A model generated the notes under the pieces. It worked only from the letters and a program-made list of their open reading frames with translations. It searched no databases and was not told the origin of the DNA. A stretch of 64,000 nucleotides of DNA from Dermanyssus gallinae (lineage: Eukaryota; Arthropoda; Arachnida; Mesostigmata; Dermanyssidae): NCBI GenBank assembly GCA_003439945.1, contig QVRM01002192.1, positions 1,705,001-1,769,000 of the forward strand. The letters run 5' to 3'. A program made the translations under genes and the position numbers. This document shows, piece by piece, positions 45,997 to 57,513 of the stretch. Positions within the stretch are counted from its first letter, which is position 1. The number at the start of each line of letters is the position of its first letter.

Positions 45997-46543
45997 CAGG
46001 GTCATCCATATCGTTACGTACTTATTTCGAGGTTTGGTAGAACTCGGCAAGAAAATATTTTCTTATTTAACGCTGAAGCGTTTTGTTTAGGAGAGAGAGT
46101 GAAGTTTATAAAGCTAGTTATTCTGCCTTTTTTCTCCTACATAAGTGTGCGAAATCTACGTTTTCGGAAGAACCAGTAACGCATGAAGGAACCATCAATG
46201 CCAATCATATAAACATGTTCGGAGGAAAATTCTGCACAACGGAAGTCACTTCATTAGCTTGCGTAGCGAAAAGCGAATAGCCAGATAAAGGAAAGTCATA
46301 AAAAGTCGATATGTTATGTCTCACGTTAACGCTTTTTCGCAGCGCCGAATTTTCCTCCGAACACGCCGATATGATTGGTTCCTATGTAGGGGAAGAAAAG
46401 GCAGAAAAACTACTTTTATAAATTTCACTCTCTCTCCTAAACGAGACGTTTCCGCGTCCTCCCTGCATTGGAATTTTTGTTTTTTTTAGTTGCCGAGTTC
46501 TACCAAACCTTGAAAAAAGTACATACCGATATGAATGACCCTG
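45997..46543. mobile_element. non-autonomous TIR element (MITE), copy B
   Basis: Ends start CAGGGTCATCCATATCG and close with its near reverse complement, with TA on both sides (45995-45996 and 46544-46545). The terminal repeats are about 60 bp with a few mismatches. The inside is partly palindromic: the GTTCGGAGGAAAATTC type block appears in both orientations. No transposase. It starts about 200 bases past the SMYD-B stop codon. Confidence 0.82.
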
Positions 46544-46546
46544 TAT

Positions 46547-46549
46547 ATT

Positions 46550-46620
<71 letters not shown>

Positions 46621-46633
46621 ACATATGTATATA

Positions 46634-46730
<97 letters not shown>

Positions 46731-46749
46731 GTATATGTATATATATATG

Positions 46750-46804
<55 letters not shown>

Positions 46805-46831
46805 GTATATATATATGTATATATGTATATG
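46547..46831. repeat. long compound (TA)n/(TATG)n microsatellite
   Basis: About 285 bp of TA with interspersed TATG units. Open frames on both strands here are only Tyr/Ile artefacts. Confidence 0.97.
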
Positions 46832-46847
46832 TCCTACGTTATATTCT

Positions 46848-47540
46848 ACGTTGAATAAGTTTGTGCGTCTTCGGGCCATGTCCCCCTAATGTCTCGAATG
46901 CCAGTGGACGAAAGTCGTGGGGGTAAGTGATACTGGCATACTTTCTGCCCTTGTTCGCTTCCGCCAACATAGACGCGTGTCCAGCATGTTCCGCTCCCGC
47001 ACTGACCATTGAGGGGGCTAATGAGTCAGTAACGGTTGCATCCCATACCAGCATGCGACCCATCTCGAAGGACGTTAGTGTCAGCCCGTCCGGTCGCTTC
47101 CCATCATTCCTGCAGAGGCCAGGAGGCTCAAGAATGCAAGGAAAGCCTTCTGTCAGTCGTAGTGGGGGCCTGCTCAAGGAGATGCGCAAACGTCTTCTCC
47201 TGCAGTGGGGTTGACCAGCCTTTCTGGGAAAGGGTGTCAGTGGGTATGGCACCGCACAGAGAGGTTAATCTCTCAAGTAAGCCTGCCAAAGTGTGATCGT
47301 ATACACTTTGACCTGTATCCTCCAGTAACCGTTTGGCATTTTCCAATGCCTGGGACATAGATGAGACGATGGCGGGCCCAGCCAACGCTACTGCGTCTGG
47401 CATTCCCAGTCCACCTAAGGATATGGGAAGCAGAGCCTGCATCGGGTGAGAGGCGTACGTTCAGGAGCAGTTCCAGTGTCTTTAAGGGTCCACTGGTTGA
47501 AAGCTCGAAAGTTCTCGGTCGAGTCAAAACAATTAGCCCC
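46848..47540 (-). mobile_element. R2-type LINE relic, duplicate copy 1
   Basis: Minus-strand frames read KTLELLLNVRL, ISLGGLGMPDAVALAGPAI, then KRPDG, WDATVTDS, GRKYAS and [13 protein letters not shown]. The CCHC block expected between the RT tail and the nuclease is missing, so there is an internal deletion. This copy is cut at its 3' end by the duplication breakpoint. Confidence 0.78.
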
Positions 47541-47583
47541 TTTATGTAAGTGAGTTATCCGGACCGCCGAAAAGCACGTAAGT

Positions 47584-47598
47584 TTAAGTATACGGTCA

Positions 47599-47640
<42 letters not shown>

Positions 47641-47673
47641 ATATATATTATATATAGATGACCGTATACTTAA
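47584..47673. repeat. TTAA-bounded TA palindrome, copy 1
   Basis: TTAAGTATACGGTCATCTA at the left and its exact reverse complement at the right enclose a TA run. It may be a tiny MITE-like hairpin. It is repeated at 49062-49147. Confidence 0.75.
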
Positions 47674-47931
47674 GAAAATTTATCAGAACACACCGCGACG
47701 ATATTCGGTTTTAAAAAGGTGACGAAACTACAAGTGTTAGCTCTACTAGTGGTATTAGGGATCCAGCAGCCGGCTACGACGGCTTGCAGTCTCACATTAT
47801 CCACCACGTAAGATCAAACATTGCTGACCCCCTGACACACATAATTGATGGCATGATAGAAGAAGCAGCGTATCCTAGCCGCTTAAAGATCGCCGGAGTG
47901 GTACCGATCCACAAAGGTGGTAGTATGAGCG

Positions 47932-47934
<3 letters not shown>

Positions 47935-48005
<71 letters not shown>

Positions 48006-48021
48006 ATATATATATGTATAT

Positions 48022-48079
<58 letters not shown>
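47935..48079. repeat. (TA)n microsatellite
   Basis: About 145 bp of TA at the right edge of duplication copy 1. Bases 48080-48175 beyond it are unassigned. Confidence 0.97.
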
Positions 48080-48175
48080 GTTTTTTTTCTATATATACAG
48101 TTTTATTTGCTTATATGCAAGAGGCAACAATTGTATCCTTATGAGCGTGTACACCAGATAAATCAAGTGGAAACG

Positions 48176-49027
48176 TCACATATCCTCCAGGTTCGGGCGT
48201 GTCCAGTCTAGCAGAGTTCTACGCACAGAGGCGGCGTTACCCCGCTGAATGTCTAGCGATAGTCTTTGGTGCAAGTACTCGACAGCTCTAGGGTCCCCTG
48301 TCGAACGATTGAGCGCCTTGCCGACACGTTGAATAAGTTTGTGCGTCTTCGGGCCATGTCCCCCTAATGTCTCGAATGCCAGTGGACGAAAGTCGTGGGG
48401 GTAAGTGATACTGGCATACTTTCTGCCCTTGTTCGCTTCCGCCAACATAGACGCGTGTCCAGCATGTTCCGCTCCCGCACTGACCATTGAGGGGGCTAAT
48501 GAGTCAGTAACGGTTGCATCCCATACCAGCATGCGACCCATCTCGAAGGACGTTAGTGTCAGCCCGTCCGGTCGCTTCCCATCATTCCTGCAGAGGCCAG
48601 GAGGCTCAAGAATGCAAGGAAAGCCTTCTGTCAGTCGTAGTGGGGGCCTGCTCAAGGAGATGCGCAAACGTCTTCTCCTGCAGTGGGGTTGACCAGCCTT
48701 TCTGGGAAAGGGTGTCAGTGGGTATGGCACCGCACAGAGAGGTTAATCTCTCAAGTAAGCCTGCCAAAGTGTGATCGTATACACTTTGACCTGTATCCTC
48801 CAGTAACCGTTTGGCATTTTCCAATGCCTGGGACATAGATGAGACGATGGCAGGCCCAGCCAACGCTACTGCGTCTGGCATTCCCAGTCCACCTAAGGAT
48901 ATGGGAAGCAGAGCCTGCATCGGGTGAGAGGCGTACGTTCAGGAGCAGTTCCAGTGTCTTTAAGGGTCCACTGGTTGAAAGCTCGAAAGTTCTCGGTCGA
49001 GTCAAAACAATTAGCCCCTTTATGTAA
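48176..49027 (-). mobile_element. R2-type LINE relic, duplicate copy 2 with true 3' end
   Basis: The same sequence as copy 1 but extending to the end of the ORF. Frame 48176-48730 holds KRPDG, WDATVTDS, GRKYAS, FETLGG and SLDIQRGNAASV. The same CCHC deletion and frameshifts are present, so both copies descend from one damaged insertion. Confidence 0.8.
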
Positions 49028-49076
49028 GTGAGTTATCCGGGCCGCCGAAAAGCACGTAAGTTTAAGTATACGGTCA

Positions 49077-49123
<47 letters not shown>

Positions 49124-49406
49124 ATATATAGATGACCGTATACTTAAGAAAATTTATCAGAACACACCGCGACGATATTCGGTTTTAAAAAGGTGACGAA
49201 ACTACAAGTGTTAGCTCTACTAGTGGTATTAGGGATCCAGCAGCCGGCTACGACGGCTTGCAGTCTCACATTATCCACCACGTAAGATCAAACATTGCTG
49301 ACCCCCTGACACACATAATTGATGGCATGATAGAAGAAGCAGCGTATCCTAGCCGCTTAAAGATCGCCGGAGTGGTACCGATCCACAAAGGTGGTAGTAT
49401 GAGCGA
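48326..49406. repeat. 1.08-kb direct duplication, copy 2
   Basis: Partner of 46848-47932, offset by 1478 bp. Here the LINE sequences continue past both edges, so this is the ancestral locus and copy 1 is the derived, clipped one. Confidence 0.95.
49062..49147. repeat. TTAA-bounded TA palindrome, copy 2
   Basis: Same arms as 47584-47673 with a TA tract shorter by 4 bases. Confidence 0.75.
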
Positions 49407-50640
49407 CCCGTCAAAGTACCGCCCAGTGGGTGTTTTGCCGGTTTTAAAAAGATTATTGAAAAAACACTTGTTAGCCAAATTACAAGGTATCAACATGCTC
49501 TTGGGCAATTAATTTGGATTTCGCAAAAACCGGGGTTTTTGCGCCGTCATGCTGTTATGCGGCTAGCTGAGGCACCCGTTTCGAGTTAGATAAAGAATTA
49601 TTTTGTGCAGCTCTTTTTTTTTATCTTAGACGCGCCTTCGTTTAGATATTCTCCTACTCAAATGCAAGCATTTGGGCTTTGACGATCACGTCATTAAACT
49701 GCTATCGGCATACTTCCTCGGGCGTCACCAGCTTGTGGACGTGGGGGGAACCCGGTTGGAACTGCTCCTGGTTTTGCTAGGTATACCTCAGGGTTCGTGC
49801 ATTGGCCCACTAGCCTTCCTCTGCTTCATTAATTATATGGAAAAATATCGCACGAGAAGCCGCTATCATTTATGCTGATAATAGCACTTTTAAATACGTT
49901 GGGCAGTCTTGTGAGGAGGTACACCGGGTGATGATGCAAGATGTCACTGCCCTCAACGGATAGTGTGCAGCAAACCGTATTGCCATCAATGCAAAGAAAA
50001 CTCAAGTGGTGGTCTTCAGAAAGGGTAACGTCATCCCTCGAATGCCACCTTTAATCATAAATTGGCTACCTGATACAACCCAGCGACTGTGTCAAGGTCC
50101 TTGGCGTAACAGTAGATGCATGGCAACGCGCATGTAGAGATTCTTATCCGTCAACTTGCTGTCATCACAAGCTCAAGATACACCAAGAACCAAATTGGAG
50201 CATCTTCATGCAAGCTGCTTTACAACGCTTTTTTTGAGTCACCTTACGTACGGGTCGGAATTTTGGATTGCCTGCAGAGTAAGGGTTGAGCGGAGCGACT
50301 GAGTGTGGCACAGGGGCGCTTTCTTCGTATGTTTCGGGGGGATCGGCCAGTCGAGAGAAAAAACAACACAATATATTAGATATCGAAAATGCGATGCGCT
50401 ATTTAACCTTGATAGTGATTTTTAAGAATATCCATGGGATTGGGCCAAAGATACTAGAACTTGATCGCCTTGAAGGGGCGAGAGAGACCAGGGCATCTAA
50501 CACGGTAACACTAAAGATCCGCATGCATCGAAGCAGCAAGCCAAGCTTTTGGCGTACGAACTGTCAGAGTGGAACACTCACCCGGTTAGCTTGCGGTGTT
50601 TGGAATCCTTAAACAACTTCAAGAAAAATTTAGCCACATC
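49148..50640 (+). mobile_element. Jockey-like LINE RT relic
   Basis: Remnants in order: [11 protein letters not shown] (about 49370), DPSKYRPVGVLPVL (about 49408), GIPQGSCIGPLAF (about 49780), an ADNSTFKY box (YADD decayed, about 49875) and VVVFRKGN (about 50010). Stops and frameshifts are frequent. The first 260 bases are duplicated at 47674-47932. Confidence 0.78.
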
Positions 50641-50935
50641 TATTACCCCGTCAATAATGGGTACACTAGTCATTCTAAATTGACTCTTGCGTAGAAGTAA
50701 AGACAAGAATTTCATTCCGGCTGCACCTTTTTACCAACACAATGGTAACTGTAGTAGGTTTAAATTACTATAGAGTCCTTGCAAATATTTGTAAATGCAT
50801 GAAACAACATACCGTTGTAAATGTGTATATAATAAATAAATGACTTTGTTCAACAAAAAAATTATGTAGAAAACGTTTGCACACTCGGCAGTGCTCTCCT
50901 TAATAAAAATTGTGGTAAAAAGGTGTCACGTGAGG

Positions 50936-51928
50936 TTAAGAATCAGCTGTCCGTGTCCTTGCTTGATGGTAGCCCTCGTTCTTATGGACCCGGTGCGGGC
51001 GGTATATCCTCAAGGTTCCTTGCAACGTTAAGACGGTAGGATCCATAAGATTCCTCTTCGTGACGCCGAGCCCCAAGAGCGTACTCGCAGATTCGGAATC
51101 CCATACACCACTCATAGAGATAGTGATGGATCCGAATCTGCGAGGTTTTTGCGGGTCTGGGAGCGCCGTTTTTAGGAACTCGACGTCATATTTAGCGATT
51201 TTGTCCTGCCGCGCTTTTGCGAGGTCCCTGTTCGGGCCGCAAACCTCGGCATCTAAAACCCAGACCTCGGTAGGTGTTGTTATTACGAAGTCTGGCTTTA
51301 GACCCGGTGCGTCCGGTCGACGGAATACTCGCTCACGAACCACCTCATGACCACTCTCGCGGAGAAGACGTGCCACGCGATCACAGACGTCGTCATGTCT
51401 CTTTATTGTTTGTTTGTGTGTTGTATCGCACATCTGAGCGACATGAGTCAACGTCTCAGGCGCATGACACCCGTGTCTACAACGTTTGTTGTAGCCCGGG
51501 CGTCCCCTGGCTAATCTGGAACGCGTTGGTAGTGCGTTGATCCTAAGCTTTAGTAGGTTTAAATACTCCTTACCAGATAGGTAGCAAATACCCTTAATCC
51601 AGTAATGTACAAAAGGCGTTTCGTGTGCTTTTTTAAAATGTGCCTCATCGAACGTATTGTGTAGTTGATGAGACCAGTAATCGGTCTCTTGTGTAGCGGT
51701 CTCAATGGAGTTCCCAAGCGCTCGCAAAGAAGTCTTGTTTTCGCAAGGTCTTTTTTCAAGTGCTCGGTGGATAGCATCCATTCGACCCCAGAGTGCGTGG
51801 AGTGTTGTAGTGCTGTCAGACGGGAAAGGCGGAGTCTGGGGATAAATGTTTGGAGGCAGGGGATGTGTGCGTGTACAGGTAGGCTTTCGGCACCGAGTTT
51901 TCGAGCCTAGGCCATTTCGACTTAACAA
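50936..51928 (-). mobile_element. R2-like LINE, open C-terminal ORF fragment
   Basis: A 330-codon frame without stops. It contains LKLRINALPTRSRLARG, then CRHGCHAPETLTHVAQMC (C-x3-C-x7-H-x4-C), THKQTIKRHDDV, KPDFV, LDAEV and KIAKYD. This is the order seen at the C-terminus of R2-clade proteins: CCHC, then a KPD..D..KxxKY restriction-like endonuclease. No RT core lies upstream, so the copy is 5'-truncated. It is a different family from the 12-18 kb element (KPD rather than GPDG/RPDG; x3 spacing in CCHC). Confidence 0.85.
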
Positions 51929-52017
51929 CCTTTCAGATCTCTTTATCTAGGGAAGTTTTAGGGGAGCTATCGTGAGTCTGTTGAGTAAATTAAGGAGTAT
52001 ATCCTATATATGTAAGT

Positions 52018-52022
52018 ATATT

Positions 52023-52110
<88 letters not shown>
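52018..52110. repeat. (TA)n microsatellite
   Basis: About 90 bp of TA. MITE copy C sits in its right side. Confidence 0.97.
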
Positions 52111-52112
52111 TA

Positions 52113-52566
52113 CAGGGTGTTCCTATTTGTGTGTCCAAAACGCTAGGGTATGGTCAAACTCGGTGAGAAAATCATGTCGAAAAAGCTTAGTTACTTGGCA
52201 ACTACGTAACGCAGCACCATCACTTTGGTACGAATGTAGTGGGCATTAAATCTGCTATTGCCTGAGAGTAGTCTTTTGGACGTGCATTTTTGGTCGTAAT
52301 GGAAAAAATTACGATGTTGCACAAAAAAGCGTTAACGTAACATTTTGACTTTTTATGACTTTCCTTAACCTGGCTATTCGCTTTTTGCTACGCAAGCTAG
52401 TAATGTATACTTTATTGTGCAGAAAAGTCAGAATAACTGCTTTTATAAATTTCATCCTCACTCCTAAACAAAACGTTTTCCCGGCTTCCACCCATTGGTA
52501 AAAATGATTTTCTCACCGAGTTTGACCATACCCTAGCGTTTTGGACACACAAATAGGAACACCCTG
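52113..52566. mobile_element. non-autonomous TIR element (MITE), copy C
   Basis: A 454-bp element with terminal inverted repeats of about 63 bp that appear identical (left from CAGGGTGTTCCTATTTG, right its reverse complement). TA flanks both ends (52111-52112 and 52567-52568). No coding capacity. The near-perfect terminal repeats suggest it is the youngest of the three copies. Confidence 0.9.
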
Positions 52567-52569
52567 TAT

Positions 52570-52678
52570 ATATATGTGTATATATATATATTAGATTTTT
52601 ATCTTCTGTACAAGCACATGTGCTTTGACAAAAATGAATAGAATCATAGGCTATTCATGATGACTCTTCACAAAGTCA

Positions 52679-52715
<37 letters not shown>

Positions 52716-52722
52716 CGTTCAA

Positions 52723-52757
<35 letters not shown>

Positions 52758-52774
52758 CAGTAGATATGGACAGT

Positions 52775-52815
<41 letters not shown>

Positions 52816-54064
52816 TAAAACGTAATATTATTTACGCTAGACCACGCGTAAATAATATTACGTTTACGGCACCTGCAACCTTGTTATTCATGGAACACGC
52901 TCTGAGAACGCTGCTGCTTGGCAAGTAGACGCCTACTGGCGTAGGCTCTCTAAACAATCATTTTCAACCGGCACCAAATGTCTTAGTCAAGTTTCCTTAT
53001 ATCAACAAACTCAGTTAAAGGATTTCCTATTTAATCCAGTTGACAAGAAGTCGTTAACGCAGCCACCCAATAATTTCGATATACGCCTCATGCCCTCTAA
53101 ATTACGACCGTTACACAATTTAAATCTCAGTCTGTCTTCTAGCTGAGGACCACACTAGCTGAGGTCCGTATTCATCATATTAATCATCAGTTGTTTTATT
53201 GACATACTTTTTTATAAGCAATCTGTCAGTTTACAAATTTGTCACAATAACTAATAGTCTTCCATTTAACGTCAAGAGCGGTCTTTGTCTCGGCGACTAG
53301 GGCCAGCCTATACAAAACGCGTGGATATTTGTTATTAGTTCCCATGACCGCTGCAGTATTTCTTCATTTGAAAGTACGTAAGCACAAAACAGCAACCACA
53401 CGCACTAACTCTATTTAAAACATATGGTTATATCATGGTGCAATTTACTACAAACAAGACAACTTCAATAATGTAAATGCGTTTATTTGATATAAAATAT
53501 GACAAAACAGCAGAACCATAGAGCTCATTAAAAATAAGAACTCTGGTCTACTATGACACAAACCTGTTTTTGGCATCCTTGCGCTTCACGCCCAAGTACA
53601 GGCATGACCTCATATACTTATATGTATATATAAATGCCTCTGTGTAGTACACATTTAGTCACCAAATACCTCATGTATACTTCAAATACAGAGTAATATA
53701 AAAATATATTAAGGTATATGATATCCAGATCATGAGATCATCAATTCGACGTTACGATACCCGCTTAAAAATTTCCATACTGTTAACAGAGTTTACAATA
53801 AATAATAATAATAATAATAATAATAATAGTGAGCGGGTACTCGTAACGCCCGTGCGCCTGCACTGCAATATCTTGTTATTCCAAGTTCGAGTGTGTTGTC
53901 AAAGAATTGGCGCGGAATGTCAAATTGCTGTTAAGTCTACAGCTGACAAAAAGATCGACACGCAGAATCGGCATGATTGTACAGTCGACACTATTTGACT
54001 CTTCTCGTCATAGGTATGATATGTATTCACCTTTAAAAATGCATACAAAAATATATATGCATAC

Positions 54065-54095
<31 letters not shown>

Positions 54096-54619
54096 CTAAT
54101 ATTGTGGGCAATATTGGCCATAAATACAAATTATATATATATATATATATATAAGACTAGCGGAACGGAACAATATGGGCAGGCGCCACAGATATGTATC
54201 GAAAAATTTGACTACAAAATCAGAGTACTTATCTCACCGGGAATGCTTGCTCACAATCCTCGTCACGTCACATACCTTCATACTCGCTTATGTGTCTGAA
54301 GTGTATGTTTCTATGCATTACTCTCTAAATATGTGTCGTGAGCTTTGGTTGTTCGTGTACGCCCTGTACACCGTGTAGCGTCTCCGCTCCCTGGTAATAG
54401 CAGGGTAGTCTATTTGCATACTCGCGTTAACGAAGTTATTTGGTATGTGTTTGTTCCACCGGAATAACTCGACTAGAAAGGAGGGTTCAGATGTTTCGCA
54501 CAACGCTCGACCCGCAGTTGCCAGTGTGACCGTGTACTTCACTTCGTTAACGGTTGTTCCCTGTACTCATACAGCTACCTAACGCAGGACTCAGCATTAA
54601 CATACACACTCGTATACTC

Positions 54620-54656
<37 letters not shown>

Positions 54657-55600
54657 TAATTTGCTTGGCCCAACAATTTGGCTGGATGATAAACGTTTTG
54701 AAACGTTGCCTTCGTGCCCATCCCGGGGACGACTTTTGTAAGAAAATGGCTTAGCAGTGCTCACTCTATCAAAGTATCAAGTATTTTAGGACCTGTGCAA
54801 ACAAGTGAAAAATACTAATTACCCATGAGCGCACTCAAGGCTGATGACAGGTGTTTGGCAATGACTGTGGATATCAATAGACCAAACAGCGGACAATTTC
54901 ACTGTTAGCAATCCACTGACATACTCTTTTTGGTGTTGGAATAATTATGAACACACGAGGGACAAAATACGCATAAAAGCAGCAACAACAACAATCACTT
55001 CAGCAAGCAGACTAGATAAGATGGGGTCGCAGTAGGCACCGGCATAAGTGATCAAGGTGCTATCTCATCCACCATCTCTGTACGTACCACATCAGACTGC
55101 AAGCAGTGTCCCGAAAAACTGAGCTTCCCCGGTCGAACTTGCTTTACGGATTCATTCGAGTTTAAAGAACTTCAAAGAGATAGAAGCGAATAGATTGTCA
55201 AAAAGACTCGAACTGTTGAAAATGGCATTAAAATAGCCATGATGTCGCTGTGCCCTTATGGGACTAGACGCAGCCATTAACCTTTGACTGCTAGCTTAAT
55301 TATCTCCACGATGCCACCGCATCCAAGGATTCAAGTATTAGTGCTTAGCCAAGCAAAAATAAATAAAGAGATCTTGCACTGCCCTAAAAAACGCCAACGA
55401 CTGAAGCATGGGATGCTGGTCACAGCTGCTAACATGATTGCCAATCGTGGCGATATAGTTAGGTAAGATGTCCTTACTACCACAATGTTGCTTATGATAG
55501 TAGTGCCTCATCGTTGGTTATATTGTCACTGTTGCTGTTCTTGTTGTTGCTGTTCTTATCGCCTCTGGTAGTATTGACGTTGTTCACTAATGCCGCAGTG
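52570..55600. other. stretch without a recognisable gene
   Basis: It holds a perfect hairpin (52818-52865), a short AAT microsatellite (about 53800-53828) and TA runs. No exon or transposon coding sequence was recognised. Confidence 0.5.
52818..52865. repeat. perfect 20-bp inverted repeat, 8-base spacer
   Basis: Arms at 52818-52837 and 52846-52865 are exact reverse complements with the spacer TAGACCAC. It is not inside any recognised element. Confidence 0.8.
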
Positions 55601-55608
55601 CAGTTGGA

Positions 55609-56886
55609 TCATATAGTATCGTTGAGGTGAATAGACATATGAACCAACTCTGCCCCGGGGACAGTCGACGTGTATTCGCACATCGAACAGGTAAACTCCT
55701 GTTGTTGTTGTTGTTGTTGCTGCTGATGATGATGATGAGCGTGCATACTCTTTCTACCGGGTGGGTAGCCCATAATTGGTAATCGTTCGCGAGGCAGAGA
55801 GGCAGGATCGTCGAGGTAGTAGGGCTTTCCAACGTGGATCCGTCGAATATGTCTTCGCCAATTAGGCTTTTGTGAACACCGGAACGAACAATACGGGCAG
55901 GCAAATGGACGTTCTCCTGTATGCTTCCGTACGTGGTCCGTCACTACATTCTTGTACCTGTCCATGACATACAGAAAATACAGAAAGTCATAGCAAGTCT
56001 TGTCATGTAATTAAGCGCGCACACACAATTGATACGCATGATCATCCGTGTACGTTATGTACGTGAGTATGTAACCAAAAAGAGCAGTATACTTTCACGC
56101 AATATAGCTCCCATGCCTCCTCTCCAAAGACCGCTCAACACTCCAAATTGATTGACAGTTTCCGACAACCGTAAATAAATGACTTGGATAAAGATCTTTC
56201 ACTAAACAAAGCATTTAAGGCCGACGTTGACATTCAGTCCCATACATTCCGATCAAGCTGCATTTCGACGTTTTCTTTCGGTCATCAAGAGTTGTTTACC
56301 ATAACCATTGCTGCATTCTTCGACAGTCACTATGATTTAGACTAATGATTGATATTTATAAAATGATATAGCGTGAGGCATTCCGGGGAATGGAGCAACA
56401 TACTCCCAGGTAAATTAAGTCGCAAAAACGCCCAGCTCTTTTTAATTCAGTTCCTTAAAAACATTGTGTGCTAATGTTAATAAAATTCCAACCTCCTTAT
56501 CCTGGAAAATAGCTTCCGGTCGTTTTCTGTTTTCAAAAACCAAACGAAACCTTAAGCAAACAAGAATCTAACATCCTAGATGGCACCAACTCTGAATTTT
56601 TTGTTCATCTCGATACCAAACAGTGGTATCGGGAAGAACAAATGTTTTAAATGGCGGCGACTAAATAATACGTGGCGCATATGTGTAATAAATCTCTGGC
56701 CATACCGAGTTTCGTAGCCGCAAACATCGCAGACGTAGACCTTCTCTCCATCGGCGCGCTTCACAACGGCGAACGGTTGTTTCTCGAGCAGAGCGAGAGC
56801 GTCACCTCTACGAGCTCCGGTGGCGCCGAGCATCTCCGGGCTGACATTCTCCACGTATCCGTCGTAGTCACCATCCACGCCAGAAT
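55609..56886 (-). CDS. C2H2 zinc-finger protein, 3' exons (5' end not found)
   Basis: Two exons, 56886-56706 and 55957-55609, joined by a GT-AG intron. Three C2H2 fingers: CDVC..HVRKH, whose coding is split by the intron; CPYCSF..HIRRIH; and the last, CSMCEY..HMSIH. A TGERPF linker joins fingers 1 and 2. A His/Gln-rich run separates fingers 2 and 3, which are far apart. The protein ends HLNDTI. An acidic segment precedes finger 1. It is probably a DNA-binding nuclear factor. The upstream exon starts in phase 1 after an acceptor at 56887-56888, so at least one more exon lies at higher coordinates. I cannot name the ortholog. Confidence 0.8.
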
Positions 56887-57450
56887 CTGTTCAGCAGCCG
56901 TAGTGGTGACATCACACAAACAAAACGAGTCATTACCAGTAGCTAATATAAGCATACACACCCGCAAACAAACAGGCCGAGACCTCGATGTTGCTCGCCC
57001 CATCTCCCCACCAATGCCATCATAACAAGCAACCGAGCAATGAACGGATAGACGGATACGATTCAGCCTAACAGTCAATGTCAATTGGAAGAGTCAAAAG
57101 ATATATATACACATATATAGGCACACTTGCTACAAAAAAAATCGCCGGTCTCCATAGTCAGTAGCAGTGAGATCTGTTAGCAGTAATCACAATCAGAACG
57201 AAGCATCGGCATAAAGTTCTTAAGGGCTCAGGCATGCCGCGTCAGCTGCGGCACTACATTCGTCACAAAACTTGTGAGGAGTGTGCACTAATAGAAACAA
57301 AACATTCAAGGAGAAGAGAAGGGGAATATGACAAAATTGAACAACAAAAACAAGACTTATCGCACGCACGATATTCATGGATATATAAATATATATTCAT
57401 GCTAGACGCTGCATTCAAGTTAAGCGAAAACATACAATACATGCATATGT

Positions 57451-57452
<2 letters not shown>

Positions 57453-57511
<59 letters not shown>
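57453..57511. repeat. (TA)n microsatellite
   Basis: About 58 bp of TA. A run of C lies separately at about 57848-57863. Confidence 0.95.

Positions 57512-57513
<2 letters not shown>

Larger units (their letters stand above)
46848..47932. repeat. 1.08-kb direct duplication, copy 1
   Basis: Matches 48326-49406 almost base for base. The differences seen are G/A at 47371 versus 48849, one A/G near 47563 versus 49041, and the length of an internal TA tract. It holds a minus-strand R2-type LINE relic, a TA palindrome (47584-47673) and a plus-strand LINE start. It is bounded by TA microsatellites on both sides. Confidence 0.95.

Noticed and set aside
46547..46831. Long Tyr/Ile open frames on both strands
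   Set aside because: They are translations of TA/TATG microsatellite with no coding signal. The same holds for frames in other TA tracts.
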